A stretch of DNA of 64,000 nt, taken from [Leptolyngbya] sp. JSC-1 (GTDB lineage: Bacteria > Cyanobacteriota > Cyanobacteriia > Elainellales > Elainellaceae). The notes under the pieces were generated by a model, which did not search any database, was not told the DNA's origin, and worked only from the letters and a program-made list of their open reading frames with translations. The stretch covers positions 1,035,114-1,099,113 of the forward strand of contig KL662192.1 of NCBI GenBank assembly GCA_000733415.1, given 5' to 3'. Positions within the stretch are counted from its first letter, which is position 1. Every line of letters starts with the position of its first letter. Made by a program: the position numbers and the translations under genes. Shown piece by piece: positions 41,445 to 50,990 of this stretch.

Positions 41445-43046
41445 TCAAGCGGCCACGGTTTTTGCGGTTTCAGCGGCTTGCGATTCGGCTTGCGATTCGG
41501 CCTGGTCCTGTGCGGCTTTGGCAGCCAGGTACTCTGCCAGTTGTGCTCGGATCTGCTGATCTACAAGCTGCCGGTATTCCAAGAAATGCTCACCCAGGGC
41601 ACAAATCGACAGGTAATACTGCCAGTTGCGGGGTTTGGCGATCATGATGTGAATCAGATAGGGCCAGAAAGTCCAGCGGGTTTTGCGTAGCACGCCTTGC
41701 CGCCAGAAGATGGTGAGCATGGCCCGAATCACAACCCAACTCGGCTTGCGTAGCGTGGTTTTGTGTCGGGGTTCGCCCATCAGCAGAAACTGACGATAGG
41801 TACGGTCAAGGTAGTGTTGCGGATCGTAGAGTTGCCAGAAGGCGTCGATATACTCCTGGGCGATGGCTTCGATGGGACGGCTGGGGATAAAGTTCATCAG
41901 CGTGGTTTGGTTGATATTGCCCCGCTCGTCGAGTAACCGACCTTCTTTTTTGAGCCGATGCCAAAGTGCTGTACCGGGCAGCACCTGCAACATACTAAAC
42001 ATCGCCAGCGAAATCGCCGTTTCTTCGACAAACCGCACCACCCGATCGCCCGCACCGGCCTTTTCGCCATCGAAGCCGATAATGAACCCAGCCGTGACCC
42101 GCAACCCGTGTCGCATGATGTTTTGCACCGACTCCACCAGAGGATTGCGCGTATTCTGGAACTTTTTGGTGACGGCAAGGCTATCGGTGTCGGGGGTTTC
42201 GATTCCCAGGAAGACGGCATTGAAATTGCAGTCCACCATCATTTCCATCAGCTCTTCGTCCTGAGCTAGATCAACCGAGGCTTCGGTGTTCAGAAAGAAG
42301 GGATAGCTGCGTTCCGCCATCCAGGTTTTCAGTTCCCGCAGTAGCAGTTTGACGTTGCGTTTGTTACCGATGAAGTTGTCATCCACCAGGAACACGCTGC
42401 GCCGCCAGCCCAACTCATACAGCCGCTCTAGCTCAGCAATAAACTGGGCCGGGGTTTTGGTGCGGGGCTTGCGGCCATAGAGCACGATGATGTCACAAAA
42501 CTCACACTGAAACGGGCAGCCACGCGAAAACTGCACCGACATATTGTCGTAGGCGTCCATTTCCAGTAGATCAAAGCGGGGCACGGGAGTCGATGTGACA
42601 TCCGGCTTTTCGTCGGTGGTGAAGGTGCCGCTAGTGTCGCCGCGCTGGATCGCTTCTACAAACATTGGCAGGGTGATTTCACCTTCGCCCAAAATCAGAA
42701 AATCTGCCCCAAATTCAGCCGCTTCGTGGGGCAGCGACGTTGCATAGGGACCGCCCACTGCCACCCGTTTGCCGCGCTGTTTAGCTGCCCGAATCTGTTC
42801 AGCAAAATCCTCTTTCTGCACGATCATGGCCGAGAGAATCACCAGATCGGCCCATTCCCACTCGGCTTCTGTTACGTCTCGCACATTCCGATCCACCAAG
42901 CGGAACTCCCACTCCTGGGGCAGCAGGGCCGCCACAGTCACTAATCCTAAGGGCGGCAGGAGCGCTTTACGATTAACCAATGCCAAAGCCCGCTCGAAGG
43001 ACCAAAAGCTTTGGGGGAAACGCGGATAAATCAATAAGGTACGCAT
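41445..43046 (-). CDS. B12-binding-domain radical SAM protein
   Basis: A 533-residue enzyme. Residues 1-140 form the Rossmann-like cobalamin-binding-type domain (MRTLLIYPRFPQSFW, VAVGGPYATSLPHEA, FLILGEGE). The radical SAM core follows, with the 4Fe-4S motif Cys177-x3-Cys181-x2-Cys184 in SRGCPFQCEFCD, then LVDDNFIGNKRN and FLGIETPD. A DUF4070-like C-terminal region and an Ala/Gln-rich tail (QAESQAES) complete it. This class is common in cyanobacteria; the substrate is unknown. It lies 111 nt upstream of the ABC exporter on the same strand. Confidence 0.9.
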   Translation of the reverse strand: MRTLLIYPRFPQSFWSFERALALVNRKALLPPLGLVTVAALLPQEWEFRLVDRNVRDVTEAEWEWADLVILSAMIVQKEDFAEQIRAAKQRGKRVAVGGPYATSLPHEAAEFGADFLILGEGEITLPMFVEAIQRGDTSGTFTTDEKPDVTSTPVPRFDLLEMDAYDNMSVQFSRGCPFQCEFCDIIVLYGRKPRTKTPAQFIAELERLYELGWRRSVFLVDDNFIGNKRNVKLLLRELKTWMAERSYPFFLNTEASVDLAQDEELMEMMVDCNFNAVFLGIETPDTDSLAVTKKFQNTRNPLVESVQNIMRHGLRVTAGFIIGFDGEKAGAGDRVVRFVEETAISLAMFSMLQVLPGTALWHRLKKEGRLLDERGNINQTTLMNFIPSRPIEAIAQEYIDAFWQLYDPQHYLDRTYRQFLLMGEPRHKTTLRKPSWVVIRAMLTIFWRQGVLRKTRWTFWPYLIHIMIAKPRNWQYYLSICALGEHFLEYRQLVDQQIRAQLAEYLAAKAAQDQAESQAESQAAETAKTVAA

Positions 43047-43462
43047 GACGAGCTTGCTTTAGAAAAGATTTGTCCTTTACTTTACCCTTTAATGGCCTTT
43101 CTAGAGAATTCTTAAGGAATTCATCTAGTCCAACCGGGTTAGGGAATCAGGGTGGGGAATGGGTGCAGATGGCGTCCGACTTCCCTGAAGTCACCTGAAA
43201 GCAATTTCAACAAAAAGTTCCCCGTAAAATTATTGCTGTGAGATCGCGACTGTGGAACATCGACCGAATGGAGGAATCTAGCGGGTTTGCGAACGGGTTA
43301 GGATTTGCCAAATTACACCAGCGTTAAAGTTGTAAATTCAAACACCGTTAGCCAATCTAGAATTGCCGCAAGTTGGGGATCGTATAATGCAGAATTAAAT
43401 GACATATCCTGATTTTGTTAAAATCCTATCTTGTCTAAAATATTTATCTAAAATCTGATTGA

Positions 43463-43690
43463 CTGACAAATCACTTACTCAGGGCGGTTCTAGATGCGTT
43501 GGCAAGAGCCTGTTGTTAGGCATAGCGGCTTCTTGTAAAGTAACCGCTGCTATACGCCAAGTCGGCGGCTCAGCTGCGTCGAACGCCCTGCGCCAACTAT
43601 TCAGTCTGATTCAGTAATCCGCGCAGGTTTGGTCTGTGTAGGTGCGGCTTCGAGCCGCCAGCGACTAGAGTTTTGTCATTCAACCAGGTC
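43463..43690 (+). repeat. Dispersed ~230-bp element, family A (copy 2)
   Basis: Aligns with the reverse complement of 795-1047. The left end CTGACAAATCACTTAC is intact; the right terminal repeat seen in copy 1 is not found here. Shared blocks include GCGGTTCTAGATG, CTGCTATAC, AAGTCGGCG and AGCTGCGTCGAAC. Confidence 0.75.
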
Positions 43691-44322
43691 TAAAATACTA
43701 TCGGTATCGGTGACTTCCTATTTCCAGCGATGCCCCGCGAGAAGCAGCTAGGCCGTGAATCCGCTGATGCTGTTGCACTCTATCACATTCCTCTCGCATA
43801 TCTCTTGTCTTGGCGGCAGAAAATGTAAAAACCTGTACTAGATTGTGTCACTGATAACAAATTGGCATTGGTTGGATTTATCGTATAGAGAATAGTTATT
43901 TTAGACGTTTAGCGTTCTTCAGACTTTTCTAGGTTGACTTAGGCGGTTTCCCCCCTAATCTAAATAATTTCCATAGGAAAGCTTATCGACATTATTGCTG
44001 ATTGATTATGGTTTGATAACCACAGGTTTTCCCTGGTTCGCTGCTGACGTTTAGACGACAGAGCAGATCTTCACCACCTGCAGCTCCTCCCCTTGCCAAG
44101 GAGCGGTTGGGAGGGGGGATTTCTGACCTTCCCTGCGATTGTGAGGTAAAATTTGAATTCAATTCCCTGATTAGAATGCCGCTTGAAATGGTTTGCTTCT
44201 GAGTAGAAGCAAAGCCAAATCAGAAGTGGCCTAATCAACAGTGGCCTAATCAACTTGGCAATGGCATCGGGCCGCAGGGCTTCTAGGCAAAGCCATTTTG
44301 CTGTTATTGAAGGATGTGCATC
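43691..44322. other. Gene-free region before the TPR gene
   Basis: 632 nt with no supported gene. At 44085-44120 there is the imperfect inverted repeat GCTCCTCCCCTTGCCAAGGA followed by GCGGTTGGGAGGGGGG, a common type of cyanobacterial dispersed hairpin. CTCTATCACATTCC-type sequences around 43780 gave no recognisable signal. TCAACAGTGGCCTAA is duplicated near 44225-44252. Confidence 0.5.
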
Positions 44323-45183
44323 ATGACTTGGAATCATCAGATTGTGCTTCAAGCTGTTACCTTTACACCGGCCTGCTCAATGCTGATGGCTCTACCAATG
44401 GCTCTACCAATGGCTTTACCAATGGCTTTATTGAAGGCAATGCCCGCTGAGGCCCGCTTGTCGCCAACCCATGCTGCCGTCCCAACCAGACCGCAAGCTG
44501 CCAACTCAGCCGCCGATTGGGTGAATCAGGGATTAGCACAGGTAGAACAGGGCAACCATCAGGCGGCCATCATCAGCTACACGCGAGCCATCCAGGTCGA
44601 TCCCAACTATGCCGAAGCCTACATGCAGCGGGGCATTGCTTATCACATCCTTGGAGACTACGATCAGGCGATCACAAATTTTCAGACCGCTGTGCAAAAA
44701 GATCCAGACAGTGCGGAGGCGTACTACAATCTGGGCGAAGCTCGCACTTACTCCAATGACCTGACCGGAGCGATGCAGGCGTTTAATCAAGCAATTGAAA
44801 TCAACCCAAACTATCCAGAAGCTTACAACAGCCGAGGCGTGCTCTATGCCCTGGCAGGAAAGTTCGATCAAGCGCTGGCCGACTTTAACCAGGTGATTAC
44901 CATCGATCCCAACTATGCTGATGCCTACTACAATCGCGGCAAAACCCGCACCGAACTAGGAGATGCCGCTGCCGCCATTGATGACTACACGAGGGCCATT
45001 AGCCTCGATCCATCTCTGGCTGGGGCTTACGGCAATCGGGGCGTGCTGTATTTCCAAACGGGTAACCGGGCCTCTGCCTTGGCCGATTTGCAGCGAGCTG
45101 CCGAATTGTTTGAGCAACAAGGGGATCAGGCTAGCTATCAGCAAACGCAATTCTATCTCCAGCAGGTGCGGCAGTCTTGGTAA
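44323..45183 (+). CDS. Tetratricopeptide-repeat protein, probably exported
   Basis: About 286 residues from ATG 44323; an ATG nine bases earlier is too close to GAAGGA (44307-44312). The N-terminus is hydrophobic and contains MALPMALPMALP, coded by a 12-bp tandem repeat (44387-44432), and may be a long signal ending near AEARLS. It is followed by six TPR units (A..YxRGIAYH.LGDYDQAITNF, YYNLGEA, AYNSRGVLYALAGKFDQALA, YYNRGKTRTELGDAAAAIDD, YGNRGVLYFQTGNRASALAD). TPRs serve as protein-protein scaffolds. The next gene starts 33 nt downstream. Confidence 0.85.
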   Translation: MTWNHQIVLQAVTFTPACSMLMALPMALPMALPMALLKAMPAEARLSPTHAAVPTRPQAANSAADWVNQGLAQVEQGNHQAAIISYTRAIQVDPNYAEAYMQRGIAYHILGDYDQAITNFQTAVQKDPDSAEAYYNLGEARTYSNDLTGAMQAFNQAIEINPNYPEAYNSRGVLYALAGKFDQALADFNQVITIDPNYADAYYNRGKTRTELGDAAAAIDDYTRAISLDPSLAGAYGNRGVLYFQTGNRASALADLQRAAELFEQQGDQASYQQTQFYLQQVRQSW

Positions 45184-45216
45184 GTCATTTTTCTTGTTGC
45201 GTTTAGCGGTGATTTT

Positions 45217-45858
45217 ATGGTCTACCAATTTTCCAACGCTGCAGTCACGATCGGCCTCTTGCTGCTCGCCGCGAATAGTCTGGCCCATCCTCCGGTGCTG
45301 GCCCACAAGGTTGAAGTAACGGCTGATGTGGCGGGAACCTGGCATGTTGAACCCAATCATGCGCCCAAGGCCGGAGAACCGGCGCAAGTCTGGATTGCGC
45401 TCACCCGCAAAGGTGGAGAACTGCTGCCGCTGGAGCAGGGCAACTGCCAGTTGCAGGTTTATGCTCTGCCCCGTGCTGCTGCTGATCCTCCCCTGCTGAC
45501 GCCAACCCTGCAAGCCGTTAACGCTGAGCAGTATCAAGGAATTCCTGGTGCGGAAGTGGTTTTTCCCAAGATCGGCCTCTACGAGTTGGAGTTGGGCTGC
45601 ACGCCGAAAACCGCAGGCGACTTTACCCCGTTTCAGATGAGCTATGAGGTAACTGTAGCAACTGCCGCCTCTCCGCCTGCTGCCTCGCCTTTAGCAGAGG
45701 AGCCAACTGCTCAACCCGCTCAACCGAGTCAAACCGAAAAAGCATCTCAAACCCAACCCGATCTGGCCTGGGGAACGCTCGCGCCGCTGATTGGATTAGT
45801 GGGCTTAGGAGTAGTAGGGTTGGTAATCGTCAAACGGTTTGTCAAACCGCCGGTGTAA
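45217..45858 (+). CDS. Secreted, C-terminally membrane-anchored protein
   Basis: A 213-residue protein with a signal peptide (VTIGLLLLAANSLAHPPVLAH), a ~110-residue beta-sandwich-like domain (VEVTADVAGTWHVEPNHAP, AGEPAQVWIALTRKGGELLP, GLYELELGC), a Pro/Ala/Gln linker and one C-terminal membrane helix (LIGLVGLGVVGLVIVKRF). The domain is like the CopC/YtkA-type sandwiches of periplasmic proteins; the only metal candidates are His30, His42 and Cys residues, so copper binding is a guess. Likely co-transcribed with the TPR gene. Confidence 0.7.
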   Translation: MVYQFSNAAVTIGLLLLAANSLAHPPVLAHKVEVTADVAGTWHVEPNHAPKAGEPAQVWIALTRKGGELLPLEQGNCQLQVYALPRAAADPPLLTPTLQAVNAEQYQGIPGAEVVFPKIGLYELELGCTPKTAGDFTPFQMSYEVTVATAASPPAASPLAEEPTAQPAQPSQTEKASQTQPDLAWGTLAPLIGLVGLGVVGLVIVKRFVKPPV

Positions 45859-45947
45859 ATCCGAGGTGTAAATTAGGTGTAAATTAAGTGTAAATTTGCA
45901 GAAACAGATGTAAGTAGACATAATTAAACATGAAACCCAAAGGGGAT

Positions 45948-45973
45948 GTTGTCGCCGCCCGAAGGGCGACAAC
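45948..45973. terminator. Hairpin between convergent genes
   Basis: GTTGTCGCC (45948-45956) and GGCGACAAC (45965-45973) form a perfect 9-bp stem with an 8-nt loop. It lies between the 45217-45858 gene (plus) and the methyltransferase gene (minus). A 10-bp tandem repeat (GTGTAAATTA type, about 45853-45896) lies just before it. Confidence 0.65.
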
Positions 45974-46012
45974 ACCCTGATCTTGGTTTTAATTAAGTTG
46001 AATTACTTAATT

Positions 46013-46690
46013 CTAGAGTAAATTAGCCGGTGGATTTTCAGGAACTACCCAGTAGTAAACGGTTCTACCATTCACTTCCACAACTTGATCTGGTTCCCAT
46101 TCGCCCATATCAAAGGCATGAGAGACAATGCGAGTCCCTGGTCTGAGTTCGCGCAAGAGTTTAGGGCGTAGCTTCACGTTGAGTTCTGGCAGTAGATAAA
46201 GAGTAACCACGGTGGCATCGCTAAAGTCGGTTTCGAACAGATCCTGTTGCAAAAACTCTACCCGATCGGTTACACCAGCCTGCTGAGCATTCTGATTGGC
46301 TTCTTGAATGCGTTGCGGATCAATCTCGACACCAATTCCCCTGGCTCCTCGTTCTTGAGCGGCTGCAATCACGATCCGTCCGTCTCCGCTGCCCAAGTCA
46401 TACACCACGTCATCCGACTGAACATTCGCTAGGTTCAGCATTTCATCAACAACTGGCATCGGTGTCGGCACATAGACCACATCCGGTCTGCGGCTGGGGG
46501 ATTGAATGGTAGCGTCGGGTGAGGTCTGCTCGGTTGTACCGGCTTGGGGGCTGACGGCCTGAGGCTGTTCCAAGCTGCGCTGCTGAGTGCAGGCAATGCC
46601 TGTGAAGCTAAGAGCGCCAATTCCTGCAAGAAACATTCGCTGAATCGAACGAGATGATGCTTGCTTAGTCGATGAAAATGTGAATGACAT
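46013..46690 (-). CDS. Exported class I SAM-dependent methyltransferase
   Basis: A 225-residue protein. The N-terminus is a signal sequence (RMFLAGIGALSFTGIAC) with a lipobox-like Cys34, followed by a Gln/Ser/Pro linker. The catalytic part has motif I VVYDLGSGDGRIVIAA, the acidic GVEIDPQ, FLQQDLFETDF and VTLYLLPELN, and is preceded by VYVPTPMPVVDEMLNLA. Proteins of this sort resemble ATPSc-KMT-like lysine methyltransferases. SAM is cytoplasmic, so an exported methyltransferase is odd; the signal may instead be a membrane anchor facing the cytoplasm. Confidence 0.8.
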   Translation of the reverse strand: MSFTFSSTKQASSRSIQRMFLAGIGALSFTGIACTQQRSLEQPQAVSPQAGTTEQTSPDATIQSPSRRPDVVYVPTPMPVVDEMLNLANVQSDDVVYDLGSGDGRIVIAAAQERGARGIGVEIDPQRIQEANQNAQQAGVTDRVEFLQQDLFETDFSDATVVTLYLLPELNVKLRPKLLRELRPGTRIVSHAFDMGEWEPDQVVEVNGRTVYYWVVPENPPANLL

Positions 46691-46831
46691 TGGTGTTCCT
46701 CCTTTTGCTTTTTGAATAAATGTGAATGCGATTTTTGCGCAATCTGATGTACTGAGGTGAATACTGATTGTAATGTCTCTACATAATCAAAATTTAATCA
46801 GTAGTGACTTGTGGGTTAAATAACGATTCGG

Positions 46832-48181
46832 TCAATCCGGATTTTCTGATTGCCGAATTAAAGGAATACCGAGTAGAACTACAACGACACCTACAATAGC
46901 TCCAATGCCGGTATAAACAAGGCTAGAGTAGAGTAAGTATCCGCAGATGATGCAGAATAACAGGGGAATAAGTGGGTAAAGCGGTACTCGGAAAGGCCGT
47001 GGACGGAATGGTTCGCGAAATCGCAGCACAATTAGAGCGAGGGTGCTGAATAAAAAGAAAAACCAGAAGATCGGGGCTGTGTAATCCACCATTGTTTCAA
47101 ACCCCTGACGGGTGTAAGTTCCTAACCCGACTAAGGTGAGGGCAATCCCTGCTTGTACTAAATAAGCCGCTGTTGGCGAACTAGGTTTGGGTTGCCAGGT
47201 TCCCAAGAAACGAAACAGCGAGACATCTTGTCCTAAGGCAAAGCTGCTTCGAGCGCCAGTTATAATCGTGGCGTTGATAGAACCAACTGTGGCTACCACG
47301 ACCAGTAAGCTAATAAACGTGGCTCCTGCTTCTCCCCCAACCTGTCGGAGCAGATCGGCTGCAACTGCGGGCGAGCCGGCCATTCCTCCAACCCCTAGTC
47401 CGCGCAAATAGGCTAGATTCAGCAGCAGGTATAGGGTAGTAATAATGCCAATTCCCCACAGAAGTGAGCGCACCATATTGCGTTGCGGGGTCTTAATTTC
47501 CGCAGAAATATAAGCTGCTTCATTCCAGCCACCGTAGGAGAGGAGCACAAAGACCAGCGCTAACCCCCACGAACCAGTAGTTGAGGCAGCAGGGGGTGAC
47601 GGTAGCGCAGCAGGTGAGAGGGCTAGACCCAAAACAATCACCAGCAGTAAACCAAGAATATTAGCTGCTGTTAGCCAGTTCTGAGTTTGCTTACTCTGGT
47701 GGATGCCGATAATGTTGATCAGCGTCAGTAGGGCAATTGTGATCGCCGCGTAGATAGAAGCTGAGGCAGGGCCTAGAGGAAATAACTGAGAGGCGTAGTC
47801 TCCCATCACAAAGGCCAACAGCGCAATCGACCCAGTTTGAATCACCGTCATCCGCGCCCAGGCAAACAGCACAGCAAGCGGTTGCCCAAATGCTCGTTTC
47901 AAGTAGTAGTAATTACCGCCCACATGGGGATAGGCTGTTGCCAGCTCGGCATAGCACAATGCTCCTAGCAAGGACACTGCGCCGCCAATCAACCAAATCC
48001 AGAGGACTCCATTTGTCGTGCCTGTATTTGCTGCAACCAGAGCGGGTGTTTCAAAAATACCTGCCCCGATTACTAACCCGACGATCAAAGAGATTGCATC
48101 TATTAACGTAATGGAACGACGAGGTGCCTCTGTTGCCAGCGACCTGTACTTTAGCAGTTTAGGACTGTGTAGTTTGTTCAC
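46832..48181 (-). CDS. APC-superfamily amino acid permease
   Basis: A 449-residue permease with about twelve hydrophobic segments. The N-terminal SLIVGLVIGAGIFETPALVA is the APC substrate-binding motif (GxGIF). YAELATAYPHVGGNYYYLKR and YGGWNEAAYISAEIKTPQRN are further landmarks typical of the amino-acid/choline group. Basic cytoplasmic N-terminus. Substrate is not evident. It ends about 140 nt before the methyltransferase gene start on the same strand. Confidence 0.9.
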   Translation of the reverse strand: MNKLHSPKLLKYRSLATEAPRRSITLIDAISLIVGLVIGAGIFETPALVAANTGTTNGVLWIWLIGGAVSLLGALCYAELATAYPHVGGNYYYLKRAFGQPLAVLFAWARMTVIQTGSIALLAFVMGDYASQLFPLGPASASIYAAITIALLTLINIIGIHQSKQTQNWLTAANILGLLLVIVLGLALSPAALPSPPAASTTGSWGLALVFVLLSYGGWNEAAYISAEIKTPQRNMVRSLLWGIGIITTLYLLLNLAYLRGLGVGGMAGSPAVAADLLRQVGGEAGATFISLLVVVATVGSINATIITGARSSFALGQDVSLFRFLGTWQPKPSSPTAAYLVQAGIALTLVGLGTYTRQGFETMVDYTAPIFWFFFLFSTLALIVLRFREPFRPRPFRVPLYPLIPLLFCIICGYLLYSSLVYTGIGAIVGVVVVLLGIPLIRQSENPD

Positions 48182-48427
48182 GATTTTGCAATTACACTCG
48201 TCAAATGGGAATAATTCGACTTGTTAAATCAGTTCTTTAATCAAAAAAATCTGTTTGTCTAAACGTATTATTTATTTGATTTTATTGATTAATTTTATGT
48301 AAGTTTCTACTCTACTTTCATGATCTAAAACAAATGTGATCAGAGTATGACCATTTTTATTACTTGCGTTAGTCATGAAGATCGTTTTTAATCTTTTGTT
48401 TATCAACTCTTGTTGATTAGATTGGTT

Positions 48428-48540
48428 TACAGCGTTTTTTACTCATGTGAGGTACAGGGGGTGTGGGCGCGAAGTCCCCACGCAGGGGCACTGCCCCTGC
48501 ACCCCGTTTTTCGTACTTCACTAGCCTGAAAAAGGCTGTA
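48428..48540 (+). repeat. TA-flanked MITE, family B, copy 4
   Basis: A 113-bp copy (TACAGCGTTTTTTACTCATG ... TGAAAAAGGCTGTA) ending 15 nt from the stop codon of the sugar dehydrogenase gene. The adjoining 48182-48427 is AT-rich with no visible gene. Confidence 0.9.
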
Positions 48541-48555
48541 AATTGCAAACACGCT

Positions 48556-49836
48556 TTAGCGAGTAATTCGCAGAATTTTATCTAGTTCTGCTGGGCAACT
48601 GCCGCGACCATCGCAATTGCTGGTTGTCACGTACAGCTCGCCGTCGGGTCCCATAATTGCTTCCCGGAGTCGTCCGTACTGGCCCTGCAAATACACCTCA
48701 TGCTGCTGTACCTGGCTCGACTGGGGATCGATCACGACCCGCTGCAACTGTTCGGCCCGCAATGCCGCTACAATCAAACTGCCCTGCCATTCGGGAATCG
48801 TGCTGCCGGTATAAATAGCCGCTCCTCCGGGCGGAAGGGCCTGTCGCCAGACAATCGAAGGGGTCACCAATCCCTGTTCAGACTCACAGCGATAGGTGGT
48901 CGGCCAACCCAAGTTCGCTCCTGCCTGAGCCACGCTGACCTTGTCGTGCCCGGAGCGGCCCAAATCCCCACTTGGCCCGTGGTCGCTGACCCATAGGGTT
49001 GAGGGATTCACCCAATCGAAACCTTGAGTGTTGCGGATGCCGAGAATATAGACTGGATTGCCTGGAAAGGGATTATCAGCGGGCACTTGCCCATCTGGGG
49101 TGAGGCGCAGAATTTTTCCGGCTAAACTGTTTACGTCTTGAGAAAGGTCAGGAATTCTGGCATCTCCTGTGCCGATGTACAGCATGCCATCCGGACCAAA
49201 GCGAATCCGTCCGCCGTTATGAAATTGTGCCACCGGAATATCGTCAATAATGATCCGCTCCCGCACTGCGCTTGTCCCATTCTGCGCCATTTGCCAGCGT
49301 TCGACGCGGTTCACCGGCGTACCATTTTTATTGGCAGTGAAGTAGACATAAAAGAAGCGGTTATTGGCAAAGTCAGGATGAGTCGCAATTCCCAGTAATC
49401 CGCCTTCTCCGCGATCGCTGACGCTAATGGTAGCAACGGGTTGCGGGCGTAAGCTGCCATTTTCGACCAACCGCACTCGCCCCGGACGTTCTGTCACCAG
49501 CATGGCGTTGTTCGGCAAAAAAGCAATGCCCCAGGGCACCTCCAACCCGCTGACTACCGTTTCGGCTCGCACATTGACCTGCCCCGTCGGACCATAGCCC
49601 TGCTCAACCAGTTCGCAGACGGCGGGATTCTGAGCAACGGTCTGGTTGGTTTGGGCCTGATTAGCTTGCGATTGCTCTGCTCCGGTTGGTTCGCCGCCAT
49701 CAGTAGGTGCTGCTTCGGGACTAACCTGGGGAGAGCTAGTTGTTTGATTAACGGACCCCTGATTCGCTCCCGTACAAGCCGCTAAACTCATGGCAGCGAT
49801 GATTAAACCGGTGTTGAGAGCTTTGATTAGGTGCAT
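48556..49836 (-). CDS. PQQ-type sugar dehydrogenase (glucose/sorbosone family), lipoprotein
   Basis: A 426-residue periplasmic six-bladed beta-propeller of the soluble aldose dehydrogenase (YliI/Asd) group, which oxidises sugars with PQQ. Signal MHLIKALNTGLIIAAMSLAAC gives lipobox LAAC (Cys21), so the enzyme is lipid-anchored. Family motifs: LEVPWGIAFLPNNAMLVTER, GEGGLLGIATHPDF, FHNGGRIRFGPDGMLYIGTGD and RNTQGFDWVN. The linker after Cys21 is Gln/Ser/Thr-rich. No PQQ synthesis genes are in the window. Confidence 0.9.
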   Translation of the reverse strand: MHLIKALNTGLIIAAMSLAACTGANQGSVNQTTSSPQVSPEAAPTDGGEPTGAEQSQANQAQTNQTVAQNPAVCELVEQGYGPTGQVNVRAETVVSGLEVPWGIAFLPNNAMLVTERPGRVRLVENGSLRPQPVATISVSDRGEGGLLGIATHPDFANNRFFYVYFTANKNGTPVNRVERWQMAQNGTSAVRERIIIDDIPVAQFHNGGRIRFGPDGMLYIGTGDARIPDLSQDVNSLAGKILRLTPDGQVPADNPFPGNPVYILGIRNTQGFDWVNPSTLWVSDHGPSGDLGRSGHDKVSVAQAGANLGWPTTYRCESEQGLVTPSIVWRQALPPGGAAIYTGSTIPEWQGSLIVAALRAEQLQRVVIDPQSSQVQQHEVYLQGQYGRLREAIMGPDGELYVTTSNCDGRGSCPAELDKILRITR

Positions 49837-49963
49837 GGCAATTTCAGAGCAGTTTTAGAGCAGTGGAACGAGTTTGGATATGACTGGGCTATCTAACCGA
49901 TTTCTGGCCAAGGTTTCTGGCCGATTGAAGACCGATTGAATAATAGCCCTGTCTTAATTTTAT

Positions 49964-50219
49964 GGCGTTGCTGAATAGAGGTATGAATCGTGGCATTGCT
50001 GTAACGTTGGTGGCCCCCTACATCCCCCTAAACCCCTACGGGGATGCGCCTTCGGCGTAGATCAAGGGGGACTTCAATCCCTGATTGGTAGGTGCTGCGC
50101 CCAGGCTTCGCCTCTTCCCCCTTTATTTAAGGGGGGTTAGGGGGGATCTTCGACTTGTGTGTACACGGTAGCCCAGAATTGGGAGCTGGGGGCAATTCAT
50201 CCCCCAATTCGGCAATGCC
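49964..50219. repeat. MITE, family C, with perfect 8-bp target duplication (copy 2)
   Basis: A 256-bp element with terminal inverted repeats GGCGTTGCTGAAT and ATTCGGCAATGCC. It is flanked on both sides by AATTTTAT, a perfect 8-bp target-site duplication. The interior is about the same as 9769-10047. It lies in the gap upstream of the sugar dehydrogenase gene. Confidence 0.88.
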
Positions 50220-50340
50220 AATTTTATTGATCTACATGTCATTTCTATACTAGCGATTACTGAGTCGCGAAAATTCCTACTCAAGGCAGAAGCCCCACAA
50301 GAGCCTCGAAAAGACCAGATGTATACATCTGAGGCTAGGG

Positions 50341-50616
50341 TTAATCGGTATGCTGACGATTTGGTTGCAGCAGTATTCCCAGCAGCCCTACTCCAATCGC
50401 AATTGCCAGCAAAAGCAGCAGATTGAATTGAATGCCGGTGCTATCACTAGTATTTTCCCAGCGCAGAATCCAAACTGCTTCATTGCCGATCGCAAAAGAC
50501 GGTACCTGCAAAATCAAAAACAGGGCTGGTAACGCTAAATGGATCACGACCAGCAGTAGAAACGTGGCTAGACTCAAACGCAACCAGCGCCTCAGGTGAG
50601 ATGCCTTTCTTCTCAT
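50341..50616 (-). CDS. Small two-helix membrane protein, 91 aa
   Basis: A basic N-terminus (MRRKASHLRRWLRL) leads into a hydrophobic helix (LATFLLLVVIHLALPALFLILQV), a ~30-residue polar part, and a second helix (FNLLLLLAIAIGVGLLGILL), so both termini are predicted cytoplasmic. A Shine-Dalgarno AGGAGG lies about 6 nt before the ATG at 50616. No family recognised. Confidence 0.6.
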   Translation of the reverse strand: MRRKASHLRRWLRLSLATFLLLVVIHLALPALFLILQVPSFAIGNEAVWILRWENTSDSTGIQFNLLLLLAIAIGVGLLGILLQPNRQHTD

Positions 50617-50990
50617 AAGTTCCTCCTGCCACCATAATGTTTGGAGAATGTTGGGAGAAGGTATGCCCTCCGGAAATTTCTAATGATTTAATTTCAAGTT
50701 TGCAAGATGAATATGACAGGAAGATGACAGGATGGTGACCAGTAGCGCGAACAGGGGTGACATCGAATCAGCTATCTAGCGCAAGCAGGAATTTTAGGGT
50801 GAATGGGCGCTTGCTCAAAGCTGATTAAAATTAGAGGTGCTACAGGTAAAACGATAGGCAATAACTATGGGCGACAACCCTAGGAACAAATTGTATCCAG
50901 CCCAAAGTGGCTCAACTGTCTCTATACAAACCATGAAAAATCCGGCATGATGGAAGTCGCCCAACGCCTTTAAGTCTGGACCTACCCCCT
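50617..50990. other. Gene-free gap between divergent genes
   Basis: 374 nt with no credible gene. ATGACAGGAAGATGACAGGATG at 50710-50733 is a short direct repeat (GATGACAGGA twice). It should contain the promoters of both the 91-aa membrane protein and the MFS transporter. Confidence 0.45.

Noticed and set aside
44071..44352. A 93-aa minus-strand frame ending NPPSQPLLGKG
   Set aside because: That peptide is the translation of a common dispersed hairpin repeat; there is no start signal.
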